From the NCBI RefSeq assembly GCF_006491645.1, contig NZ_VDCZ01000008.1, positions 124,001 through 188,000 of the forward strand: a DNA stretch of 64,000 nucleotides. Direction: 5' to 3'. Below the pieces are notes generated by a model. It had not been told where the DNA came from. It saw only the letters and a list, made by a program, of their open reading frames with translations, and did no database searches. The position numbers and the translations under genes are program-made. The stretch comes from Flavobacterium profundi. Lineage in GTDB: Bacteria > Bacteroidota > Bacteroidia > Flavobacteriales > Flavobacteriaceae. Shown here piece after piece: positions 36,740 through 45,696 of this stretch; the first letter of the stretch is position 1; every line of letters begins with the position of its first letter.

Positions 36740-38977
36740 ATGAAAATAAAATTACTTTTTTCGGGATTTTTATTCTGCTTAATTAGTTGGGGTCAAGTTC
36801 CCACAAATGGTTTAGTAAAAGAATATGATTTTACTTTTGGTACAAATAATCAGTATTTAACTTCAAATGTACAATCCAACTTGCAGTCAGGTGTAGTCAA
36901 CCTATCTAGAACAGGCTTAAATGGTTCGGTTACAACAGATCGATTAGGTGAATCTCAACGAGCTGTAGTTTTAAATGGAGATTACTATCAATCAGGCGGA
37001 ACAGAACAACAATTTGTTAATGCTTATACCATCAGCTTTTGGATGAAAAGTAGTACTGTTGATACTAATTCTAGAAGAATAATTGATCAAAAGGGAAGTT
37101 CTCCATCACATGGGTTTAATGTTATTCTATTTAATGGCAAAATTCGTTTTTTTCAAGATTTTGGTTACGGAAATACTTCCATTACAGATGTGGGAACTGT
37201 TTTTAATGCAACAGCAAATACTGTAGCAGATGGCTCTTGGCATCATGTTGTTTGTACGGTTAATTCGACAGCAACAAGCGTAGTACTTTCACCATATGTA
37301 GCTTGGACTATAAATTATTATTCAAAAGTATATATAGACAATGTGCTGGTTGGTACTGCAAATCAAACAGTAACACCTTCTTATACGAGCGGGCAATTAG
37401 TGCGAGAAGCGATAAACCGATTTCAACCTTTGTATTTTGGTAGTTACCCAGGAAATACTACAGCTACCAATAAATATACCGACTATCTAGATCAAGTGAA
37501 ATACTATGAAAGAGAATTAAATGATTCTGAAATAAGCGAATTATTTTATGAGGGTCATCCGCAACAGCCTATTTATGTTAATGCAAATGCAACTGGGAAT
37601 AACGATGGTACTTCATGGGCAAATGCTTATACTAATTTGCAAACGGCTATAGATAATAATTTTTATAAAGATGATATTTGGGTTGCAGCGGGTATTTATA
37701 CTCCTACGAGTGGTGGTAGAAACTCAACTTTTTTAATTTCGGATAGAATGAATATGTACGGTGGATTTAATGGAACAGAGTCCACTCTTGAGCAACGTGA
37801 TTTTAGGGCAAATGTTACTGTTTTAAACGGAGATGTTAATGGTAACGATAACTCAAACGTAAACCCTACAGAACCCTCACGAGCCGATAATCTTTATCAT
37901 ATTTTAACATTGAAAGGTCAAATCTCTAATGCAATAATAGATGGATTTACTTTTTCTGGAGCGAATGCAAATGGTACTAGCGTAACTTCAGGTACGCCAA
38001 GCGCGCAATATTTAAATAATAGAGGAGGAGCTGTCTTTGTTCATACCTATGTTTCAAATGAAAATATTAAAGCAACATTTTCAAATTGTACTTTTGATGA
38101 AAATACAGCTACCGATACTGCTGTCTATGCGAATTGGTTCTCAACAGGAGTTAGTCAAATGAACCATGACGTTAATTTTGAGAGTTGTATTTTTAAAAAT
38201 AATTTTTCAACTCAAAATGCTCAAGTATTGTTTTTGGGATCAAATGGATTTGGCCAAACTCATATAGGAAAGGTAATAAACTGCTTGTTTTATAATAATA
38301 CATCAATAAATGGACCCGCAGCAATCTATTTTTTTACAAGCACGGCTAATGGAGGAAATTCTTTAGGCGTTGTAGTAGAAGTAATCAACTCTACCTTTAG
38401 CTCGAATAATGGGAACTTTGGAAACACCATTCGATTTGATAATAGTCCAAGAGTTACAATGATTAATAGTATTGTATACGGAAATGGTAGCACAACACCT
38501 CTTTCGGGCTCTTCATATTATACAACCGTTAATTCTATTGTTCAAGGCGGACAAATGGGAGGAAGTGATACAGACCCACTTTTAGATATTGAATTTAAAT
38601 TAACCGCTTCTTCTCCAGCTATTAATTCAGGAAATGATGCATTGGTACCTGGGAATATCTTAGTTGACTTAGCGGGAAATAATAGATTTGTAGGAACAAT
38701 TGATAAAGGCGCTTATGAATATGATGCATCACTTGAGTCTAATGAATTTCAATCTTTTTCAGATTTCTTTATTTATCCTAACCCAACTTATGGTACGATC
38801 TATATTCAATCTCAAGAAGTAATTAAAAGAGTTGAATTGTACTCAATTGATGGAAGAAAACTTCTTGAAACTAAAAACAGTGTTATCCAAATTGATGATT
38901 TACCTTCTGGAATTTATCTAGTTTCTATAGAAGCTGAAAATAATACTAAAGGGTCACAAAAAATTATAAAACAATAA
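36740..38977 (+). CDS. Secreted LamG/right-handed beta-helix protein with T9SS type A tail
   Basis: 745-aa exported protein. Signal peptide 1-19 (ending LISWGQ). A LamG-like concanavalin domain covers about 30-275, with AYTISFWMKSS and WHHVVCTVN. From IYVNANATGNNDGTSWANAY (about 280) it becomes a parallel beta-helix of the choice-of-anchor Q/pectin-lyase-like kind (YHILTLKGQISNAIIDGFTF). The tail FFIYPNPTYGTIYIQS to KGSQKIIKQ (about 675-745) is a type A T9SS sorting domain. Such architectures are seen in adhesins and polysaccharide-binding proteins; no catalytic residues are evident. It lies downstream of the kinase/LytTR pair and may be its target. Confidence 0.87.
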   Translation: MKIKLLFSGFLFCLISWGQVPTNGLVKEYDFTFGTNNQYLTSNVQSNLQSGVVNLSRTGLNGSVTTDRLGESQRAVVLNGDYYQSGGTEQQFVNAYTISFWMKSSTVDTNSRRIIDQKGSSPSHGFNVILFNGKIRFFQDFGYGNTSITDVGTVFNATANTVADGSWHHVVCTVNSTATSVVLSPYVAWTINYYSKVYIDNVLVGTANQTVTPSYTSGQLVREAINRFQPLYFGSYPGNTTATNKYTDYLDQVKYYERELNDSEISELFYEGHPQQPIYVNANATGNNDGTSWANAYTNLQTAIDNNFYKDDIWVAAGIYTPTSGGRNSTFLISDRMNMYGGFNGTESTLEQRDFRANVTVLNGDVNGNDNSNVNPTEPSRADNLYHILTLKGQISNAIIDGFTFSGANANGTSVTSGTPSAQYLNNRGGAVFVHTYVSNENIKATFSNCTFDENTATDTAVYANWFSTGVSQMNHDVNFESCIFKNNFSTQNAQVLFLGSNGFGQTHIGKVINCLFYNNTSINGPAAIYFFTSTANGGNSLGVVVEVINSTFSSNNGNFGNTIRFDNSPRVTMINSIVYGNGSTTPLSGSSYYTTVNSIVQGGQMGGSDTDPLLDIEFKLTASSPAINSGNDALVPGNILVDLAGNNRFVGTIDKGAYEYDASLESNEFQSFSDFFIYPNPTYGTIYIQSQEVIKRVELYSIDGRKLLETKNSVIQIDDLPSGIYLVSIEAENNTKGSQKIIKQ

Positions 38978-39075
38978 TGATAAAAAGGATTTTGATATAA
39001 CTCTTATTTCAACTGATTTAGTTTTAAATCGCTTAAATTTAGATAGAAATAAATAAGTTTTAGAAATTTTAATAG

Positions 39076-39108
39076 AAATAAAGTCCTGGGTTGGTCAGGA
39101 CTTTATTT
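39076..39108 (+). terminator. Intrinsic terminator after the LamG/beta-helix gene
   Basis: 13-bp perfect stem (39076-39088 with 39096-39108) and 7-nt loop. The rest of the 195-bp gap holds no gene. Confidence 0.75.
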
Positions 39109-39172
39109 GTATTAAAAAGTAACATTTGATTACAATTTACGACTAATTATCATAAACCAAAATAAATAAATT

Positions 39173-39973
39173 ATGCAAGCACATGAAATAGATTACCAAA
39201 TTTTTGGTGAAGAAATGCAGTATGTAGAAATAGAATTGGATCCACAAGAGGTGGTTGTTGCTGAAGCAGGAAGTTTTATGATGATGGAAAATGGTATTAA
39301 AATGGAAACCATTTTTGGAGACGGAAGCAAACAAGAAGGCGGTATTTTTGGAAAACTTATTTCTGCTGGGAAAAGAGTTTTAACGGGTGAAAGTTTGTTT
39401 ATGACAGCTTACCAAAACGTAGAATATGGCAAAAAGAAAGTTTCTTTTGCATCTCCTTATCCTGGTAAAATTGTACCTATTGATTTACAAAAATACGGTG
39501 GTAAATTTGTCTGTCAAAAAGATGCTTTTTTATGTGCTGCCAAAGGAGTTTCTGTGGGGATTGATTTTTCCAGAAAATTAGGCAGAGGTTTATTTGGTGG
39601 AGAAGGATTTATCATGCAAAAATTAGAAGGGGATGGTATGGCATTTGTTCATGCTGGAGGAACATTGGCAAGAAAAGAATTGCAAGCTGGAGAAATTTTA
39701 AAAGTAGATACGGGTTGTATTGTTGGGTTTACCAAAGATGTACAATATGATATCGAATTTGTAGGAGGAATAAAAAATACTATTTTTGGAGGTGAAGGTG
39801 TGTTTTTTGCCACCTTAAGAGGTCCTGGAGTCGCTTATATACAATCGCTGCCGTTTAGTAGATTGGCAGACAGAGTAATCCAAGCAGCACCACAAATGGG
39901 AGGAAAAGATAAAGGAGAAGGAAGTTTGTTAGGTGGTTTGGGAAGAATGTTAGATGGTGATAATAGTTTTTAG
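39173..39973 (+). CDS. AIM24-family (TIGR00266) protein
   Basis: 266-aa cytoplasmic protein of the AIM24/TIGR00266 family, named after a yeast mitochondrial protein; the bacterial function is not established. The double-stranded beta-helix fold is suggested by the Gly-rich repeats: [20 protein letters not shown] (about 31-50), [21 protein letters not shown] (about 144-164), [20 protein letters not shown] (about 199-218). The C-terminus is a Gly-rich tail ([17 protein letters not shown]). No signal peptide. It is monocistronic and converges on the prolyl oligopeptidase gene. Confidence 0.88.
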   Translation: MQAHEIDYQIFGEEMQYVEIELDPQEVVVAEAGSFMMMENGIKMETIFGDGSKQEGGIFGKLISAGKRVLTGESLFMTAYQNVEYGKKKVSFASPYPGKIVPIDLQKYGGKFVCQKDAFLCAAKGVSVGIDFSRKLGRGLFGGEGFIMQKLEGDGMAFVHAGGTLARKELQAGEILKVDTGCIVGFTKDVQYDIEFVGGIKNTIFGGEGVFFATLRGPGVAYIQSLPFSRLADRVIQAAPQMGGKDKGEGSLLGGLGRMLDGDNSF

Positions 39974-39991
39974 AGTTATTATTATAGTATA

Positions 39992-40022
39992 AAAAAATCC
40001 TGCTCATTGAGCAGGATTTTTT
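39992..40022. terminator. Bidirectional terminator
   Basis: 14-bp perfect stem (39992-40005 with 40009-40022), 3-nt loop, A and T runs on both sides, between two converging genes. Confidence 0.85.
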
Positions 40023-40035
40023 ATGTGATAATTTT

Positions 40036-42168
40036 TTATTTTTCCAAATCTCTTACACCCATATTATAAAGTGCAAAAGCTTGAATATCTACATATTCTT
40101 GAATGATTGCTTCAGTAGATTTTCCTGCACCATGTCCAGCATTAACATCTATACGAATTAAAGTTGGGTTTGGCCCTGTTTGTTTTTCTTGTAATTCTGC
40201 TGCAAATTTAAAACTATGTGCTGGCACAACACGGTCGTCATGATCTCCTGTTGTAACTAATGTTGCTGGATATTGTGTTCCTGCTTTAACATTATGAACA
40301 GGCGAATACCCTTTTAAATAACTATACATTTCTTGACTTTGTTCGCTTGTTCCATAATCATATGCCCAACCAGCACCTGCTGTAAAAGTATGATAACGAA
40401 GCATGTCTAAAACACCTACTCCTGGGAAAGCTACTTTCATTAAATCTGGCCTTTGTGTCATGGTTGCTCCTACTAATAGTCCGCCATTAGAGCGTCCAGA
40501 AATAGCTAAATAATCTGTAGAAGTATATTTTTCTTTGATTAAGTATTCAGCAGCAGCTATGAAATCGTCAAAAACATTTTGCTTTTGCATTTGTGTACCG
40601 GCATCATGCCATTTTTTGCCATATTCACCACCACCTCTTAAATTGGGTACTGCATAAACACCACCATTTTCTAACCAAACAGCATTCGCAACACTAAAAC
40701 TTGGTGTTAAACTAATATTGAACCCACCATAACCGTATAACATCGTAGGGTTTTTACCATTCAATTCCAAACCTTTTTTGTAGGTAATAATCATCGGTAC
40801 TTTAGTGCCATCTTTTGAGGTATAAAATACTTGTTTTGATTCATAATTATCCGAATTGAAATCTACTTTTGGTTTTTGATAAATTTCAGATTTTCCAGTT
40901 TTTGGATCATACGAATAAATAGTTCCAGGTGTAGTATAATTGGTAAACGAATAATATAAAGTTGTTTCTTCTTTCTTTCCGCCAAAACCACCAGCAGAAC
41001 CAATACCAGGTAAAGCAACTTCACGAACTAATTTTCCATTATAATCGTATTGTTTAATATTAGAAACTGCATCTTTCATATATTCAGCAAAAATGAAACC
41101 TCCTCCTGTAGAAATAGACAACACGTTTTCCGTTTCAGGAATTAAATCAACCCAGTTTTCTTGTTTTGGATTTTTTATATCAAACGTAACCAATCGTTGA
41201 TTAGGTGCATTATAATCTGTAATAACATAAAACTTTGTACCCATGTTATCTACAATGCCATTATTTGTTTCAAAATTATTTACAATATTAATGATGCCGC
41301 CATTTGAATTTAGGTCTTTGTAATATAATTCATTTCCAGTGGTGGAAGTGGAAGCAGAAATAATTAAATAATTTTCATCTTCCGTTACATAACCACTAAC
41401 ATATCTTCTTTTGACTTTGTCTCCAAAAATGATTTTATCTTGTTTTTGAGAAGTACCCAATTTGTGAAAATACAATTTATGTTGGTCTGTTTTTGCAGAT
41501 AACTCACTACCGTTTGGTTTGTCATAACTAGAATAATAAAAACCTTCATTTTTATACCAAGACATACCGCTGAATTTTACATCTACTAATGTATCCCCAA
41601 TAATTTCTTTGGTATCTGTATTTACTACAATTACTTTTCTCCAGTCACTTCCTCCTTCTGAAATGGCATAAGCAGCTAAACTTCCATCTTTAGTGAAATT
41701 GATACCTCCTAAAGAAGTAGTGCCGTCTTTTGAAAAGGTATTGGGATCTAAAAAGGGTTCTTCTTTACCAGCTTCATCTTTTCTGTATAGAACAGATTGG
41801 TTTTGCAAACCATTATTTTTATAAAAATAGGTGTATTTTCCTTCTTTAAATGGAGCAGAAATTCTTTCGTAGTTCCAAAGTTTTTCCATTCTTTCTTTCA
41901 ATGCATTTCGAAACGGAATTTTTTCTAAATAGCCAAAAGTGACTTCGTTTTGTGCTTTTACCCATGCTTTTGTTTCTTCGCTATGATCATCTTCTAACCA
42001 TCTGTAAGGGTCTTGAATTTGTTCGTCAAAATAAGTGTCGGTAGTGTCTACTTTTTTAGTTACGGGATAGGTAACACTCATGTCTATTTCTTTCATTTCT
42101 TTTTTTTCTTCTTTTTTGCAGCTGACAATAGTAAGTACTGCACAAAGAAAAGTGATTGTTTTTTTCAT
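40036..42168 (-). CDS. Prolyl oligopeptidase (S9A), predicted lipoprotein
   Basis: 710-aa serine peptidase cleaving after proline in short peptides. Unlike the cytosolic classical enzyme it begins with a lipoprotein signal (MKKTITFLCAVLTIVSC, Cys17), so it should sit in the periplasm or on the envelope. The N-terminal IQDPYRWLED (51-60) is a family hallmark. A seven-bladed propeller follows. The catalytic triad is Ser560 (SGRSNGG), the Asp pair 644-645 (GDHDDRV) and His679 (NAGHGAG). It complements the other peptidases in the window in using proteins as food. A candidate promoter is 23 bp upstream. Confidence 0.95.
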   Translation of the reverse strand: MKKTITFLCAVLTIVSCKKEEKKEMKEIDMSVTYPVTKKVDTTDTYFDEQIQDPYRWLEDDHSEETKAWVKAQNEVTFGYLEKIPFRNALKERMEKLWNYERISAPFKEGKYTYFYKNNGLQNQSVLYRKDEAGKEEPFLDPNTFSKDGTTSLGGINFTKDGSLAAYAISEGGSDWRKVIVVNTDTKEIIGDTLVDVKFSGMSWYKNEGFYYSSYDKPNGSELSAKTDQHKLYFHKLGTSQKQDKIIFGDKVKRRYVSGYVTEDENYLIISASTSTTGNELYYKDLNSNGGIINIVNNFETNNGIVDNMGTKFYVITDYNAPNQRLVTFDIKNPKQENWVDLIPETENVLSISTGGGFIFAEYMKDAVSNIKQYDYNGKLVREVALPGIGSAGGFGGKKEETTLYYSFTNYTTPGTIYSYDPKTGKSEIYQKPKVDFNSDNYESKQVFYTSKDGTKVPMIITYKKGLELNGKNPTMLYGYGGFNISLTPSFSVANAVWLENGGVYAVPNLRGGGEYGKKWHDAGTQMQKQNVFDDFIAAAEYLIKEKYTSTDYLAISGRSNGGLLVGATMTQRPDLMKVAFPGVGVLDMLRYHTFTAGAGWAYDYGTSEQSQEMYSYLKGYSPVHNVKAGTQYPATLVTTGDHDDRVVPAHSFKFAAELQEKQTGPNPTLIRIDVNAGHGAGKSTEAIIQEYVDIQAFALYNMGVRDLEK

Positions 42169-42190
42169 TGGTTAGGATTTAGTTGTTTCA

Positions 42191-42198
42191 CAAAAATA
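42191..42198 (-). promoter_or_regulatory. Candidate -7 element (TATTTTTG) for the prolyl oligopeptidase gene
   Basis: TAnnTTTG match on the minus strand. A TTG (plus 42216-42218) is 17 bp further upstream. Confidence 0.45.
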
Positions 42199-42228
42199 AA
42201 CAATTGAAAAGGATGCAATTGTTAATGA

Positions 42229-42256
42229 AAACCTAATTATTATTTGAAACCTAATT
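42229..42256. repeat. Short direct repeat AAACCTAATT upstream of the prolyl oligopeptidase promoter
   Basis: Copies at 42229-42238 and 42247-42256, 18 bp apart, in the 113-bp gap between the peptidase and the TonB receptor genes. May be an operator or chance. Confidence 0.35.
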
Positions 42257-42281
42257 TGATAAAATTTGTTTATTCTGTAAT

Positions 42282-44486
42282 TTAAAAATCAAAATTCAAA
42301 CCTAAAATAATAGTTCTACCCATGTTTGGAATACCATCGTTTTTCAATCGTGATAGATGCGCAATGTAGGTTTTGTCTAAGATATTGTTTGCATTTAAAT
42401 AAATTCCAAAAGTATTTTTATTCGTTTTTATAGTTCCGCCAAAACCTAAATTAACTAAGGTGTAATCTAACGAGCTTGTTTCAAATGCACTCACATTATT
42501 TTGATTGAAGGTGTAATTAATTTGAGCAAAGCAATAGTTTTTGGTAAACCAATCCGAAATCTGAAATTCAGTTCGAATGTTGTTTTTAATTTGATTCGCA
42601 GGAATTAAAGGTAAAAAGTTTCCGTTTTCTTGTTTTCCAGTTACGGTTTCAAAACTGGTTCTTAGGTGTAACCAATCCAAAGGGTGTGGATGAAAATGAA
42701 TTCCGGTTTCTCCACCAAAAAGCGTTGCGTTGTTTTGAAGGTATTCAAACACGTCATTATCGTCTAGAACTGCTCCAGTTGGAGAAATAAAAATGTAATT
42801 GGTAATATGATTATAAAAACCGTTAACAAAAAACTCAAAGTGTTCACTATTGTATTCTAGATTCACATCCGCTTGAAAATTCTGTTCGTTTTTTAAATTT
42901 GAATTTCCTATTTCATAACGGTTACTTCCTTCATGAACACCATTTGAAGTAAGTTCTGCTAAATTAGGAGCTCTAAAGCCTGAAGCTAGATTAATTCTTG
43001 AAATAATTTTATCGGTAAGAGTTGTTTTATATCCTAAAGCAAAATTGAAGCTTTGAAAATGGTTGTTTATTGCAGCAAAATAGCCTTCTTCTCCTTCTTC
43101 TCCATGTGTTGATGTTGTAATGTTTCTTCTATCATAGCGAATACCAGCTTGTATAGCATTTTTATTCCACTCATAATTAGAAGTCACAAAGAAACCATAA
43201 TCATTTACAGTAGCATTAGGAATTAATAGCTCTTCTCCAAAATTTTCATTGGTTTGATGCATCCCTTGTGTTCCTATAATCGTTTCTATACTTTTCCATT
43301 TAGGTAAATAATATTTTAGATTGTAATTGGCTGTTTTTAATTTCATATGTAGTGCAATTTCATCTACAGCTTCTAATTCTTTACGATTGTTAAAAATGTA
43401 TCCCAAATCAGCTTCAATTTTGGAATTTTTAAAGAAGAATTTATTCGTAAGACTTAAAATATGATTGTCAATATCTTGTTTTGGAAATAATGGGTTTCTA
43501 AATCCTGACGCTTCAATCTCTTCTTCTGGTAACCCCAAATCTAAATTATTGTAATTGTATCTAAAATCTGTTGAAAAATGAGAATTGGCAAAACCTAGTC
43601 CGTATTTTAAATCTTTTTCAATTGAACGTGTATTAACAATGCGTTCACCATTAGGAATTTTATAATCTGCTTGTGAATTATAATTGGCTCTCAATAATAA
43701 TTTCCAGTTATTGGGAGAAGCCTTAAAACCAAATGAAGTATTGGTGCCTTGTGTATTACTATAGAATTGCTGATTTACATTAGTTGCAAAGGTGTTGTTT
43801 TTTGCAAATTTTTCTGGATTGAAATACAAAACACCTCCAATTGCATCGGAGCCATATAAAAGGGAAGCAGGTCCTTTAATAACTTCCACACTTTCAATTC
43901 CAGAAGCACTTAATCCTAAACCGTGTTCTTCTCCAAATTGTTGGTTTTCCAAACGAACCCCTTGTGCATAAACCAACACTCGATTGGAACTTAATCCTCT
44001 TATAACAGGTTTACCAATAGAGGCTCCTGTTGAAACTTGATTGACTCCAGCAATAGAGGCTACGCCTTCCATCAAAGAAGAAGCTCCATTTTCTTGCATT
44101 TGTTTTAAAGTTTGATGCTCTACTTTCATTACATTTTGAGACTGTATTTTGTTAAAGGAAGTAGAGACTACAATTTCATCTAAATGTTGTTCTTTTTCTT
44201 GTAAAGTAAAGTTTAACGTAACCTCTTTTTGATTACTGTTGATTTTTTCTGTTTTTTGTTCGTATCCATATAAATATACAACAACAGTTATATTTCCTTT
44301 TGGTATATTGGTCACAATATATAAACCGTTACTGTCGGTTTCAGCATAAGAATTGTTTTCAATAATATGAACAGCAACATTTTGTAATGGCGTATTGTTT
44401 GTTGAAGTTATTGTACCGGTTAAAGTGTTTTGAGCGTAACTAAAACTAGCTACTATAAGTAGCATGTATAAAAATAGGTTTTTCAT
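42282..44486 (-). CDS. TonB-dependent receptor, possibly for a metal ion
   Basis: 734-aa outer-membrane active transporter. Signal peptide 1-19 (ending FSYAQ), then a carboxypeptidase-like regulatory domain (about 20-95, TGTITSTNNTPLQNVAVHII). The plug domain (about 110-220) has VNQVSTGASIGKPVIRGLSS and SVEVIKGPASLLYGSDAIGG. A 22-strand barrel follows and ends in GLNFDF. It is not paired with a SusD gene, so a glycan substrate is less likely. Acidic and His-rich loops (STHGEEGEEG near 448-457; GIHFHPHP near 595-602) and the upstream small His/Cys protein suggest zinc or copper, but this is inference; siderophores are possible. Confidence 0.9.
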   Translation of the reverse strand: MKNLFLYMLLIVASFSYAQNTLTGTITSTNNTPLQNVAVHIIENNSYAETDSNGLYIVTNIPKGNITVVVYLYGYEQKTEKINSNQKEVTLNFTLQEKEQHLDEIVVSTSFNKIQSQNVMKVEHQTLKQMQENGASSLMEGVASIAGVNQVSTGASIGKPVIRGLSSNRVLVYAQGVRLENQQFGEEHGLGLSASGIESVEVIKGPASLLYGSDAIGGVLYFNPEKFAKNNTFATNVNQQFYSNTQGTNTSFGFKASPNNWKLLLRANYNSQADYKIPNGERIVNTRSIEKDLKYGLGFANSHFSTDFRYNYNNLDLGLPEEEIEASGFRNPLFPKQDIDNHILSLTNKFFFKNSKIEADLGYIFNNRKELEAVDEIALHMKLKTANYNLKYYLPKWKSIETIIGTQGMHQTNENFGEELLIPNATVNDYGFFVTSNYEWNKNAIQAGIRYDRRNITTSTHGEEGEEGYFAAINNHFQSFNFALGYKTTLTDKIISRINLASGFRAPNLAELTSNGVHEGSNRYEIGNSNLKNEQNFQADVNLEYNSEHFEFFVNGFYNHITNYIFISPTGAVLDDNDVFEYLQNNATLFGGETGIHFHPHPLDWLHLRTSFETVTGKQENGNFLPLIPANQIKNNIRTEFQISDWFTKNYCFAQINYTFNQNNVSAFETSSLDYTLVNLGFGGTIKTNKNTFGIYLNANNILDKTYIAHLSRLKNDGIPNMGRTIILGLNFDF

Positions 44487-44581
44487 TTTATTTCATTTAA
44501 TAATATATAGGAATAGTTCACAAATAAGGGTGTTTATCTGTGAAAAGTATTTTGCTTTTTTGGCAAAATAGTGTACTACAA

Positions 44582-44920
44582 TTAAATGAAATTAGGCGGA
44601 CCTCTTAAAGAGAATAGACTTCCACTAAAGAAGGATAAGGCTTCTTTTACACTAAAAGAATACGGACTTTCTTTAAATGGGAAGTAAAAAGAATAAGTGA
44701 AGATTTTTGGTGACAAAAAAGAGGCAAATTTAAAATCACACACGTGACATTGCTCTTTTTCTGTAATTTGAATATGAAGCTGTTTTTTGTTGGATGAAGT
44801 ATCAAGATTCTCAATTGTAGGATTGGAATGATGACGCAAAATATGTAAAGATTGATAACTCACAGCTAAAATAACCGCAAGCATTACTGCAAAGTTGAGT
44901 ATGGCAATCTTTTGTTTCAT
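44582..44920 (-). CDS. Small membrane-anchored His/Cys protein upstream of the TonB receptor
   Basis: 112 aa from the ATG at 44920; a frame extending to a TTG at 44929 overlaps the -7 element and is unlikely. The N-terminal hydrophobic helix (about 5-22) is a signal anchor or signal peptide. It is followed by His26, His30 and His31 (LHILRHH) and a CHVCDF motif with Cys58 and Cys61, and the protein ends SLRGPPNFI. This layout resembles DUF2946-like small proteins that accompany metal transporters. It precedes the TonB receptor gene by 95 bp on the same strand, so an operon and a metal-related role are likely but unproven. Confidence 0.6.
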   Translation of the reverse strand: MKQKIAILNFAVMLAVILAVSYQSLHILRHHSNPTIENLDTSSNKKQLHIQITEKEQCHVCDFKFASFLSPKIFTYSFYFPFKESPYSFSVKEALSFFSGSLFSLRGPPNFI

Positions 44921-44926
44921 GAATCG

Positions 44927-44934
44927 CAAATATA
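44927..44934 (-). promoter_or_regulatory. Candidate -7 element (TATATTTG) for the small His/Cys gene and receptor
   Basis: TAnnTTTG match on the minus strand ending 6 bp before the ATG at 44920, suggesting a very short leader. Confidence 0.5.
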
Positions 44935-45007
44935 AAGACTTATTTTATTTTTTCTAATTCTGTATGAAAATAAATACTATTTTTAAGAAATTTAATTTTT
45001 TAATCCT

Positions 45008-45640
45008 ATGAAAAAACTTTTGTTTTTATTTGTAAGCTCTATTCTGTTGTCATGTAGTAATGATTCTAATGATAATTCTGGTGAAACCACTAATTCTGTT
45101 GCTTTTTTTAAAGCTACTGTTGGTTCTACTACTTTAAATTATATTCAAGACAATTCAAGTAATCCTAGTTATTATAATCAACCTTATGTAGGTTATAGTG
45201 GTATAAGTAGTAATAGATCTTATTACTACGCTGCTGCTATGGTTCCTTTTAGCGGTTTTGATGATTTTCCTTCTTTAGAATTAACGATGCACAATATGTA
45301 TCAGTCTGATGATGAAGCTAGTGAAACGGTTAATTTTAATACAACGTTTGCTGTAAAACCTGTTAACTTTATTACTTACGAACAAGATAATAATTTGGTA
45401 AAAGGGGTAAGTGTAACTTATAAAAATGCTAACGGTGATTTATATACTACTTTAGCGGGTAGTCAAGATAATAGTGCCATTATGTATAACACAGGTGTTG
45501 CTGGAACGAATGATTTTGGTTTTCAAACACAAACTATTACAGGATCTGTGAATTGTAAATTGTATAATGAAAATGACGTGAATGATGTAATCGTATTAAC
45601 GAACGGTACATTTAAGCTTGTTTTTCAAGAGTTTGATTAA
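45008..45640 (+). CDS. Lipoprotein of unknown function
   Basis: 210-aa predicted lipoprotein: signal sequence MKKLLFLFVSSILLSC with Cys16, followed by a Ser/Asn/Asp-rich linker (SNDSNDNSGETTN). The rest is probably all-beta, rich in Tyr and Asn, with no motif I recognise. It is divergent from the small His/Cys gene (87-bp gap), so a shared regulatory region is possible, and it ends in a terminator shared with asd. Export to the envelope is well supported; function is unknown. Confidence 0.65.
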   Translation: MKKLLFLFVSSILLSCSNDSNDNSGETTNSVAFFKATVGSTTLNYIQDNSSNPSYYNQPYVGYSGISSNRSYYYAAAMVPFSGFDDFPSLELTMHNMYQSDDEASETVNFNTTFAVKPVNFITYEQDNNLVKGVSVTYKNANGDLYTTLAGSQDNSAIMYNTGVAGTNDFGFQTQTITGSVNCKLYNENDVNDVIVLTNGTFKLVFQEFD

Positions 45641-45661
45641 TATTAAATCAAAATAGTTTAA

Positions 45662-45692
45662 AAAAAAGAGGTTCAAAACGAACCTCTTTTTT
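45662..45692. terminator. Bidirectional terminator between the lipoprotein gene and asd
   Basis: 13-bp perfect stem (45662-45674 with 45680-45692), 5-nt loop, T runs on both strands. Confidence 0.85.
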
Positions 45693-45696
45693 GATA

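Noticed and set aside
38978..39172. Additional gene or riboswitch in the 195-bp gap
   Set aside because: Apart from the terminator at 39076-39108, I see only AT-rich sequence without a convincing structure.
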